From the NCBI RefSeq assembly GCF_050627025.1, contig NZ_CP192472.1: a stretch of DNA of 64,000 bases; one strand, given 5' to 3'. Shown here piece after piece: positions 1 to 7,072 of the stretch. Each line of letters starts with the position of its first letter. Within the stretch, counting starts at the first letter, position 1. A model generated the notes under the pieces. The model saw nothing but the letters and a program-made list of their open reading frames with translations, searched no databases and was not told the origin of the DNA. The stretch comes from Variovorax paradoxus_P (GTDB lineage Bacteria; Pseudomonadota; Gammaproteobacteria; Burkholderiales; Burkholderiaceae_C). Made by a program: the position numbers and the translations under genes.

Positions 1-666
1 TTCGTGGGTGGACATCGGATGGACCGTGTCGTTGATGTTCTCGAGGTACATCTTCCAGTTGCAATGGACGATGTTGCGCAACACGCCGCCGCCTACCGTG
101 AGCTTGCCCTCGGGCGAACGATCGACCATGTTGTCGATGGCGCCGAGCACCTCGCCAAAATAATCTTCAAACGAAGGGCCGGCATCGGAAAGTCGCACGA
201 ACACGAAGTCGCGGTACACCTTCACGTGTTTCACCACCGACAGCCCCTGCCCCGATTCGCAGGCCTTCAACTGGGTGCCCTCGTAGCCGTTCTTCAACGG
301 CAGGCCGAGCGGCGCGCCATCGAGCTTGTAGGTCCACGCATGATAGGGGCAGCGGAAGAACCGGCCGGTGTTGCCGCTCTCGTCTGTGACCAGCTGCGTG
401 CCCTTGTGGGCGCAGCGGTTGTACATGACGTGCACGGCGCCATCGGGCTGCCGCACCATCAGCAAAGGCCGGCCCGCCACCTCTTGCGTCACGAAATCGC
501 CCGCCTCCGGCACCTGGCTCGCATGGCCGAGGAAGACCCAGGTGTTCGCGAACAGGCGCTCCTGCTCGAGCGCAAAGATCTCGTCGCTCAGGTACAGGTC
601 GCGGTGCACGCGATCGTCCTGCACCAGGGCTGCAATGCGCTCGGGATGATGGCGGTAGCTGGTCAT
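1..666 (-). CDS. Rieske ring-hydroxylating oxygenase alpha subunit (second copy, C-terminus outside window)
   Basis: The first 222 residues of a Rieske non-haem iron oxygenase large subunit; the reading frame is open to base 1, so the C-terminus lies outside. The [2Fe-2S] ligands are Cys85, His87, Cys106 and His109 (CAH...CPYH). The start of the mononuclear-iron site is visible as N-D-x2-H-x4-H just before the edge. The ATG follows the stop of the binding protein upstream by about 20 bases. By eye it is about 60% identical over 60 residues to the alpha subunit at 9214-10527, so it is a paralogue in the same leftward gene set. A dedicated beta subunit, if any, would lie beyond the edge. Substrate not determinable; an aromatic or indolic acid is likely from context. 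Confidence 0.9.
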   Translation of the reverse strand, partial: MTSYRHHPERIAALVQDDRVHRDLYLSDEIFALEQERLFANTWVFLGHASQVPEAGDFVTQEVAGRPLLMVRQPDGAVHVMYNRCAHKGTQLVTDESGNTGRFFRCPYHAWTYKLDGAPLGLPLKNGYEGTQLKACESGQGLSVVKHVKVYRDFVFVRLSDAGPSFEDYFGEVLGAIDNMVDRSPEGKLTVGGGVLRNIVHCNWKMYLENINDTVHPMSTHE

Positions 667-687
667 CGGCGGAGGCTCTGCTCGTTG

Positions 688-1833
688 TCAGGGAACCAGC
701 TTCCACTGGCCCTTGTTCATCTGCACGATCACCACGCCGCGCTGGTCGGAACCATAGCGATCGTCGGCCTTGAAGTTGTAGACGCCGTGCGTGCCCACCA
801 AGTCCTTCGTGCTGACGATCGCGTCGCGCAGCGCCGTGCGGTATTGCGGCGTGCCCGGCTCGCCCTTGGTACGCGAGGCGGCATCTGCCAGCAGTAGGTA
901 GGCGTCGTATGTGTAGGAGGAGAAGGCATCGGTCGGTACCGCTCCGTTCACCTTCTGGTAGGCGTTCCGAAAGCCCATCGACACTTTCTTGATGGGATTG
1001 CTGTCGGGCAGCTGGTCTGCCACCAGCACAGGGCCGCTCGGCACCTGCAGGCCTTCGATGGAGGCGCCGCCCACGCGCACGAAGTCGGCGTTGATGAGCC
1101 CGTGCGTCCCGTAGATCTTGCCCTTGTAGCCGCGATCGGCAAGCGCGATGTAGGGCAACGCACCGGGTGTGCCCGAGTTGCCCGCAAAGACGGCATCGGG
1201 CCGGGCCGCGACGATCTTCAGCACCTGCCCTGCCACCGACGAATCGCTGCGCGCATAGCGCTCGTTGGCCACCACCTTGATACCGGCCTTGTCGGCGCTC
1301 TTTACAAGCGAGTCGTAGGCCAGGTCGCCGAGTGCGTCGGAAAAGCCAATGAAGGCCACGGTTTTCACACCGGACTTCTGCATGCGCTCGACCACCCCGG
1401 CGACCATGAGCGGGAACGGCTGCGACACAGTGACGGTCCACGCGCCCTCGGGGCCGGCAATGGTCACGGGCGTGGGCGAGATGAGCGGTGTATTGAGTTC
1501 GCGCGCCACGGAGGCAATGGCCATTGCGCCCGGTACGCCTGACGTGCCGATGAGCACGTCGACCTTGTCTTCAGTCACGAGCTTGCGTGCGTTGCGCCCG
1601 GCTGTCGTTGGGTCGGATGCATCGTCGAGCACGATGAGCTGGACCTTGCGGCCGCCGATTTCCGGATGCTCCGCAATGGCTGCGCGTATGCCCTTTTCGT
1701 ACGGCACGCCGAGCGCCGCGACAGGGCCTGAAAGCGAGCTGATGAAGCCGATCTTCAGGTCGGCTGCCATGGCTTGTGCGGCGGCCATTGAGATGCTGGC
1801 GAGGCCGAGGACTCGAACTAGGTTCTGTTTCAT
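688..1833 (-). CDS. ABC transporter periplasmic substrate-binding protein (LivK type, copy 2)
   Basis: A 381-residue solute-binding protein of the branched-chain amino acid/aromatic acid (LivK, type I periplasmic fold) family. The Sec signal peptide ends in AQAMA just before ADLKIGF. An upstream in-frame ATG at 1881 is rejected because it would put a polar leader before the signal peptide; the chosen ATG has GGAG about 8 bases upstream. Residues after the signal peptide (SLSGPVAALG, LDDASDPTTA) are typical of the family. It is about 72% identical over the first 60 mature residues to the protein encoded immediately upstream (1883-3049), so the two are tandem duplicates. No permease or ATPase gene is present in the window. 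The ligand is probably the aromatic compound degraded by this locus (inference). Confidence 0.92.
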   Translation of the reverse strand: MKQNLVRVLGLASISMAAAQAMAADLKIGFISSLSGPVAALGVPYEKGIRAAIAEHPEIGGRKVQLIVLDDASDPTTAGRNARKLVTEDKVDVLIGTSGVPGAMAIASVARELNTPLISPTPVTIAGPEGAWTVTVSQPFPLMVAGVVERMQKSGVKTVAFIGFSDALGDLAYDSLVKSADKAGIKVVANERYARSDSSVAGQVLKIVAARPDAVFAGNSGTPGALPYIALADRGYKGKIYGTHGLINADFVRVGGASIEGLQVPSGPVLVADQLPDSNPIKKVSMGFRNAYQKVNGAVPTDAFSSYTYDAYLLLADAASRTKGEPGTPQYRTALRDAIVSTKDLVGTHGVYNFKADDRYGSDQRGVVIVQMNKGQWKLVP

Positions 1834-1882
1834 CTTGGTTGCTCCGGCTTGCGTTGCTTCGTGGGAAAAACAAGGCCTCATC

Positions 1883-3049
1883 TCAGGGCACCAGCTTCCA
1901 CTGGCCCTTCTCGAGCTTCACGACGACACGTGAACGCTCATCGGAGCCGTAGCGGTCATTCGGCTTGAAGTTGTAGACCGAGTGCGTGCCGACCAATTCC
2001 TTGGTGCTCACGATGGCATCGCGCAGCGCTTCGCGGAACTGCGGCGTGCCGGGCTCGGCCTTGGTGGCGAGTGCGCGTTGGGCGGCGTCCAGGTACAGCA
2101 GCCACGCATCGAAGGTGTAGGCCGAGAAGGCATCGGTCGGCGGCGCGCCGTTGGCCTTCTGGTAGGCCGCGCGGAAGTCCATCGACACCTTGCGGATCGG
2201 GTTCTCGCTTGGCAACTGCTCAGCCACGATCACCGGCCCCGTCGGAGCCAGCAGGCCCTCGACCGAGGCACCGCCCACGCGCACGAAGTCGGGGTTGATC
2301 AGCGCGTGCATGCCGTAGATCTGGCCCTTGTAGCCGCGCTCCGCAAGCGCCAGGTAGGGCAGCGCACCGGGCGTGCCCGAGGTGCCGGTAATCACCGCAT
2401 CGGGGCGCAACGCCACGATCTTCAGCACTTGCCCGGTGACCGACGAATCGCCCCGCGCATAGCGCTCGTTGGACACGATCTTGATGCCTGCCGGCTCGGC
2501 GCTTTTTTGCAGCGCACCGTAAACCAGGTCGCCCCACGCGTCCGAGAAGCCGATGTAGCCGACCGTCTTCACGCCCGACTTCTTCATGCGCTCGACCACC
2601 GCACTCACCATCAGCGGCGCAGGCTGCGGCAGTGTGACCATCCACGCACCCTCTTCGCCCGGCAGGTTGGCGTTGGCGATGGAGATCAGCGGCGTCTTCG
2701 TTTCGCGCGCCACGCCGGCAATGGCCAGTGCTCCCGGAGAGCCCGCCGTGCCAATGATGACGTCGACCTTGTCCTCGTCGATCATCTTGCGGGCATTTCG
2801 CGCGGCGGTGGTCGGGTCTGACGCATCGTCGAGTTGCACCAGCTGGATCTTGCGGCCGCCAAGGTCGGCCTTGTAGGCGAGCGCGGCCTTCATGCCCTTT
2901 TCATAGGGAATGCCGAGCGACGACACCGGCCCGGACAGCGACGTGATGAAGCCGACCTTGAGGTCTGCGGCCCAGGCGCTGGCGGCGCTGAGTGCGCCGA
3001 GGCCCGCGGCAATTGCCGCGAGGGTGCGAATTCGGTTCAGGACTTTCAT
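1883..3049 (-). CDS. ABC transporter periplasmic substrate-binding protein (LivK type, copy 1)
   Basis: A 388-residue LivK-type binding protein with an N-terminal Sec signal peptide (start MKVLNRIRT, hydrophobic core, cleavage after SAWA). The start chosen has GGAGCACC upstream; longer in-frame starts up to 3322 would bury the signal peptide and run into the neighbouring gene. The mature protein begins ADLKVGF and aligns throughout with the copy at 688-1833. It probably captures an aromatic or indolic acid in the periplasm and delivers it to a membrane transporter encoded elsewhere. It sits about 50 bases downstream of the SDR gene, in the same direction as the whole catabolic set. Confidence 0.92.
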   Translation of the reverse strand: MKVLNRIRTLAAIAAGLGALSAASAWAADLKVGFITSLSGPVSSLGIPYEKGMKAALAYKADLGGRKIQLVQLDDASDPTTAARNARKMIDEDKVDVIIGTAGSPGALAIAGVARETKTPLISIANANLPGEEGAWMVTLPQPAPLMVSAVVERMKKSGVKTVGYIGFSDAWGDLVYGALQKSAEPAGIKIVSNERYARGDSSVTGQVLKIVALRPDAVITGTSGTPGALPYLALAERGYKGQIYGMHALINPDFVRVGGASVEGLLAPTGPVIVAEQLPSENPIRKVSMDFRAAYQKANGAPPTDAFSAYTFDAWLLYLDAAQRALATKAEPGTPQFREALRDAIVSTKELVGTHSVYNFKPNDRYGSDERSRVVVKLEKGQWKLVP

Positions 3050-3098
3050 GGCGGTGCTCCAGGGTGTTATGGGTAATGAACTAGACGAACGCTGAAAA

Positions 3099-3824
3099 CT
3101 AGAGGGCGAGACTGCCAACGCTGGTGCCGCCGCACACGTACAAGACCTGCCCGGTGACAAAGCTGTTTTCGGGCGCGGCAAAGAAACGCACGGCGCGTGC
3201 CACGTCGACCGATTCGCCCAGGCGCTTGACCGGCACCGAGGCCGCGAGCGCGCGCTCCTTCTCGCTGCCCGCTTCAACGACGTCGTAGAACATGTCGGTG
3301 CGAATCGGTCCGGGCGCGACAACGTTCACCGTGATGCCGTCGGCCGCGAGTTCGAGCGCCCAGGTGCGCGCCATGCCCAGCATGCCGGCCTTGGTCGCGG
3401 AATAGCTGGTGCGGGTGGCAAGACCCAGCGCCGCGCGAGACGACAACAGCACCACGCGGCCGAAGCGCTGTGCACGCATTGCGGGCAATGCACCTTGCAC
3501 GAGCTGGATCGCACAGCCCAGGTGCAGATCGACGAGAGCATCGAGGTCGTCCAGCTTCACCTCGGGCAGCAGCGCGGCGCGGATCACGCCGGCGTTGTGC
3601 ACGATGGTGGTCGGCGCAAAGCGCTCGACCAGTTCGCGCACCGCCTCACCCGTCGCCGCGCGATCGCTCAGATCGACCTCGATGCTGTGCAGCTTCGGGT
3701 GATCGATCTCGGCCCTGCGGCGCGCGAGCGACACCACCTCGTAACCCTGCGCGAGCAGGTCTTCGCAGATCGCCTTGCCGATGCCGGCGCTGCCACCGGT
3801 AACCGCTGCGACCTTCGGCGTCAT
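3099..3824 (-). CDS. SDR-family oxidoreductase
   Basis: A 241-residue classical short-chain dehydrogenase/reductase. The cofactor loop TGGSAGIG is at residues 9-16, HNAG marks the second nucleotide-binding segment, and the catalytic Ser plus YSATK motif (Tyr and Lys) are intact; PGPIRTDMF follows as usual. The ATG overlaps the stop of the upstream cyclase gene by four bases (ATGA), so the two are translationally coupled. It probably oxidises or reduces a hydroxyl/keto intermediate of the aromatic pathway using NAD(P). The substrate cannot be read from sequence. Confidence 0.9.
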   Translation of the reverse strand: MTPKVAAVTGGSAGIGKAICEDLLAQGYEVVSLARRRAEIDHPKLHSIEVDLSDRAATGEAVRELVERFAPTTIVHNAGVIRAALLPEVKLDDLDALVDLHLGCAIQLVQGALPAMRAQRFGRVVLLSSRAALGLATRTSYSATKAGMLGMARTWALELAADGITVNVVAPGPIRTDMFYDVVEAGSEKERALAASVPVKRLGESVDVARAVRFFAAPENSFVTGQVLYVCGGTSVGSLAL

Positions 3825-4633
3825 GCCTGCGCTCCCACCAGTGCGAGCACACGCAGCGGGCTGCCGCTGCCCTTTTCGATCTTGAGCGGCGGGCAGATCA
3901 GCACTGCGCCGGCGGGTGGCAGCAGGTCGAGGTTGCTCAGGCACTGCAGGCCGTAGCGACCCGCGCCGTGCATGTAGTAGTGGCACGGATACGGCGGGCG
4001 CAGGTGATAGCCCTGGCCGGCATCGGTGCCGATGGCTTCGGAGCCGAAGCCCAGAACGTCGCGCTGCTCGACCAGAAAGCGCACGGCCTCGGTGCTTGGG
4101 CCGGGCGTGTGCTGGCCGGTTTCGTCGAAGTTCTGATACGCCTCGGGGTCGCTGCGCTTGGACCAGTCGGTTCGCATCAGCACCCACGCACCCTTGGGAA
4201 TGCGGCCGTGCGCAGCCTCGTAGCGCTCGATGTCGGCCACGCTCAGCAGGTAATCGTCGTTCGCCTGCACATCGGCCGAGCAGTCGATCACGCAGGCCGG
4301 TGCCACGAAGTGCTGCACGGGAATCGTGTCGACCGAGTTGTTCGGCAGGTCGCGGCCCGAGATCCAGTGGATCGGCGCGTCGAAGTGGGTGCCGGTGTGC
4401 TCGCCGCACGAAAAATTGTTCCAGTACCAGGCCGGTCCGCGCTCGTCGTACTTCGACACTTCCTCGATGCGGAAGGGCCAGCATTGGCCCATCTCAGGCG
4501 GCAATGCGATCTGTGGGAACTCGGGCGTGAGCGTCTGCGTGAGGTCGATCACGCGGATGCGGCCGCTGGCCATCGCGGTCACCAGGCCACCAAGAATTTC
4601 GGCGGCGGACATCAGTTCGGTGGTTGTCGTCAT
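3821..4633 (-). CDS. Cyclase-family metal-dependent hydrolase, candidate isatin hydrolase
   Basis: A 270-residue protein of the cyclase family (PF04199: kynurenine formamidase, isatin hydrolase and relatives). The metal-binding signature H-T-G-T-H-F-D-A-P-I-H lies at residues 79-89. The start has AGGAG upstream; a longer frame begins at 4726 but lacks a ribosome site. The stop overlaps the next gene as ATGA. A true kynurenine formamidase (kynB) is encoded separately at 50866, with HIGAH instead of HTGTH. In this cluster I infer isatin hydrolysis to isatinate, because isatin is a known intermediate of bacterial indoleacetate breakdown. Another cyclic amide or lactone substrate is possible. Confidence 0.85.
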   Translation of the reverse strand: MTTTTELMSAAEILGGLVTAMASGRIRVIDLTQTLTPEFPQIALPPEMGQCWPFRIEEVSKYDERGPAWYWNNFSCGEHTGTHFDAPIHWISGRDLPNNSVDTIPVQHFVAPACVIDCSADVQANDDYLLSVADIERYEAAHGRIPKGAWVLMRTDWSKRSDPEAYQNFDETGQHTPGPSTEAVRFLVEQRDVLGFGSEAIGTDAGQGYHLRPPYPCHYYMHGAGRYGLQCLSNLDLLPPAGAVLICPPLKIEKGSGSPLRVLALVGAQA

Positions 4634-4649
4634 CGTGTGGCTCCTGTTT

Positions 4650-5903
4650 TCAGCCGCCCGCGGCCAGTTCGCGCTCCAGCACCTTCGGGTTGTCGCGCCA
4701 GCGCTCCAGCCACTCCTGCGCCACATCGCCGGGGTACACGTCTTCGACGCCGTCTCGCAGTGCCTTCACGATGGCGTTGGCCAGCGCGGTGGGTGCGAGC
4801 TTGGGTGGCGGTGTGTGCTGGTTCCATTCGTCGTCGATGGGTCCGGGAAACACATTGATCACACGGATGCCGGCGGGGCGCATCTCTGCGCGCAGGCACT
4901 GCGCGAGCGAATGCGCAGCCGCCTTCGAGGCGCTGAACGTGCCGTGCGGCGGAAAGTTGCTGAGCGCGTAGATCGACAGCAGGTTGACCCATGCCGTGGC
5001 CCCCGTCGCACCATCGGCCGAGCGGCCCTTGAGCGCAGGGCCGAACTCCTGCGCGAGGCGCAGCAGGCCGAAGTAGTTGATGTCCATCTCGGCTTTGGCC
5101 ACATCCGTGCCGCGGCGCGAGCCAATGCCGAAGGTGCGATGCACCTCGGCGTTGTTGATCACGATGTCGACCTTGCCGCCGATGGAGCCTGCGAGCTCGG
5201 TTACCTGCCGGCCGTTGGTCAGGTCTAGCGGCACAAGCGTCACCTGCGGCAGCGCCGAGATGTCGTCCAGACCGTCACCCATCTTCTTCCACGGTTCCGC
5301 GTGGCCGACCCAGACGATGTCGGCGCCGGCCTTCACCAGCGCACGCACGATGGCCTGGCCGGTCTCTGTCTTGCCGTCGGTCACCAGCACCTTGCGGAAC
5401 TTGGGGTCGCTGGTCATCTCGCGCAGCATCTTGTCGTCGGCCATGTGGGGACTCCCTTCATTCGGAAAACCAATGAGAACGGCTTGGCCCGCACGATCGA
5501 GCCGGGCGCCGACACGCACGCGCTGGGGCGCATCGCCAACCTCGCCGTGCAGGTGAACCATGAGCGTCGGACCGGCATCCAGGTGCACCAGGCCCAGCCG
5601 CCAAGGCAGCCGCTCTCGAAAGAAAAGGTCGTTGCTGTGGTGCAGCGTGGTGCTGCCGAGCAGTTCGCCCTCGCCGCTTTGCGCACGCCATCGCAGCGCA
5701 GCCGAAAGACATTTGTGGCAAACCTCGCGTGGCGGGTACTGCACGGTGCCGCAGTCTCCGCAGGTCTGAAGCTCGAACCGGCCCTCGGCAGCCGCTGCCG
5801 TGAGGCCAAGCGCCACGCGGCCGCGTGCGCCGGGCGGCAGGTTCATCTGCCGGGTGCGCAGCACCGGGTTCTTGCGCGGGGGGCGCATCAGGGGCATGGT
5901 CAT
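4650..5903 (-). CDS. DUF35/OB-fold zinc-ribbon protein fused to an atypical SDR
   Basis: One uninterrupted 417-codon frame holding two domains. Residues 1 to about 150 are a DUF35-type protein: a zinc ribbon with Cys48, Cys51, Cys62 and Cys65, followed by an OB-fold. Residues 154-417 are an SDR. The SDR is degenerate: the cofactor loop reads TDGKTETG, NNAG is NNAE, and the catalytic Tyr is Phe323 (FSASK, Lys327 kept). The ATG overlaps the thiolase-like gene by four bases and has GGGGAGA upstream. A second in-frame ATG at 5444 (residue 154) is preceded by AAGGGAG, so the SDR may also be made alone. DUF35 proteins partner thiolase-fold proteins, as ChsH2 does with Ltp2, and the partner gene is immediately upstream. 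Confidence 0.85.
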   Translation of the reverse strand: MTMPLMRPPRKNPVLRTRQMNLPPGARGRVALGLTAAAAEGRFELQTCGDCGTVQYPPREVCHKCLSAALRWRAQSGEGELLGSTTLHHSNDLFFRERLPWRLGLVHLDAGPTLMVHLHGEVGDAPQRVRVGARLDRAGQAVLIGFPNEGSPHMADDKMLREMTSDPKFRKVLVTDGKTETGQAIVRALVKAGADIVWVGHAEPWKKMGDGLDDISALPQVTLVPLDLTNGRQVTELAGSIGGKVDIVINNAEVHRTFGIGSRRGTDVAKAEMDINYFGLLRLAQEFGPALKGRSADGATGATAWVNLLSIYALSNFPPHGTFSASKAAAHSLAQCLRAEMRPAGIRVINVFPGPIDDEWNQHTPPPKLAPTALANAIVKALRDGVEDVYPGDVAQEWLERWRDNPKVLERELAAGG

Positions 5904-7072
5904 GCGGGTCTCCCCAGGATGACCGCGCCTGTGCACAGACAGCGGTCGTAGGTCACCATGCCGAAGCCGGCGACAAGGCCGAGCTGCGCATCGGGAACCG
6001 CACGCTTGCCCGCTTGACCGGTCAACTGGCGGATCGCCTCGGCCATGCCAAGGAAGCCGCCTGCGGCACCGGCCTGCCCGGCCGAAAGCTGTCCGCCGCT
6101 CGTGTTGTTCGGAAAGCTGCCGTCGAAAGTCATTGTGTTGGCCTGCACGAAGGCCGGGCCCTCGCCTTTTTCGCAGAAGCCCAGGTCTTCGAACTGCATC
6201 ATCACGATGACCGGGTAGTCGTCATAGGTCTGTACGAAGTCGAGCTGCGCTGGCTGGACGCCCGCCTGCGCATAAAGATCGTCACGGTCCATGCGCCAGC
6301 CGCCCTGCACCATCACCGGGTCTTCGGCGTATGCGTTGTGCCGCTCGATGGCGCCGCGGATCACGGCATGCGGCAAGCCGAGGTCACGCGCGCGTTCCTC
6401 GCTCATCACCAAAAACGCGTCGGCGCCGGCACAGGGCATGACGCAGTCGAAGAGGTGGATAGGGTCGGAGATCGGCCGCGCGGCCATGTACTCATCGAGC
6501 GTCAACGCCTTCTTGAACATCGCGTTCGGATTGCCGAGCGCGTTGGTGCGCTGGTCCACGCAAATGCGGCCGAAGTCTTCGCGCCTGGCCCCGTAGGTGC
6601 GCATGTAGTTGGCGGTGATGAACGCGAAGATCGAGTTCGGCCCGCCCGAACCGTAGGGGTAGCTCGCGTCGCGCGCAAAGTTGCTGAAGCTGCCGAGCGT
6701 CTGGCGGAAGGAGTCGACATGGTTGGTGTCGGCGCCCACGCAGGCGACGATGTCGGCATCGCCCGCCTGCACGGCGCGCGCAGCCCGTCGCAGGCACATC
6801 ACGCCCGAGGCACCGCCGGTGGGCACATGGTCGAGCCAGCGAGGCGACATGCCCAGGTGCTGCGTAACGCCGACGGCCGTGTCGGGAGCAAGCGAAAAGC
6901 TGCTGAGGCACAGGCCGTCGATCTGCTCCTTGGCTACATTGCTGGCTTCGACCAGCGCCTCGATAGCCTGGCCGATGAACCAGTGAGCCGTGCGGGTGGA
7001 ATAGCGCACGTAGGGCACCGTGATGGGCACGGCCACCGCAACGCCTTCGTAGGAGAGCCGTTGCCTGGTCAT
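5900..7072 (-). CDS. Thiolase-fold protein lacking thiolase catalytic residues, candidate acyl-CoA aldolase
   Basis: A 390-residue thiolase-superfamily protein of the SCP-x/lipid-transfer type. The position of the thiolase nucleophile Cys (usually C-A-S-G) is Gly87, and the C-terminal His of the usual GHP motif is replaced by Gln333 (AGQAG). Tyr residues lie in TYDDYP (283, 286) and at Tyr375. Loss of the Cys with Tyr catalysis is what I recall for Ltp2-type steroid aldolases, which cleave tertiary beta-hydroxyacyl-CoAs together with a DUF35 partner. The next gene encodes such a DUF35 domain, and the two overlap by four bases. I therefore call it a putative retro-aldolase rather than an acetyltransferase. 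It also overlaps the CoA-ligase stop (ATGA). Confidence 0.85.
   Translation of the reverse strand: MTRQRLSYEGVAVAVPITVPYVRYSTRTAHWFIGQAIEALVEASNVAKEQIDGLCLSSFSLAPDTAVGVTQHLGMSPRWLDHVPTGGASGVMCLRRAARAVQAGDADIVACVGADTNHVDSFRQTLGSFSNFARDASYPYGSGGPNSIFAFITANYMRTYGARREDFGRICVDQRTNALGNPNAMFKKALTLDEYMAARPISDPIHLFDCVMPCAGADAFLVMSEERARDLGLPHAVIRGAIERHNAYAEDPVMVQGGWRMDRDDLYAQAGVQPAQLDFVQTYDDYPVIVMMQFEDLGFCEKGEGPAFVQANTMTFDGSFPNNTSGGQLSAGQAGAAGGFLGMAEAIRQLTGQAGKRAVPDAQLGLVAGFGMVTYDRCLCTGAVILGRPA

Noticed and set aside
3821..4633. Annotation of the cyclase as kynurenine formamidase
   Set aside because: A true kynB sits in the kyn operon and the metal motif here differs; the cluster context is different.
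5900..7072. Annotation as acetyl-CoA acetyltransferase (thiolase)
   Set aside because: Both the nucleophilic Cys and the catalytic His positions are substituted.
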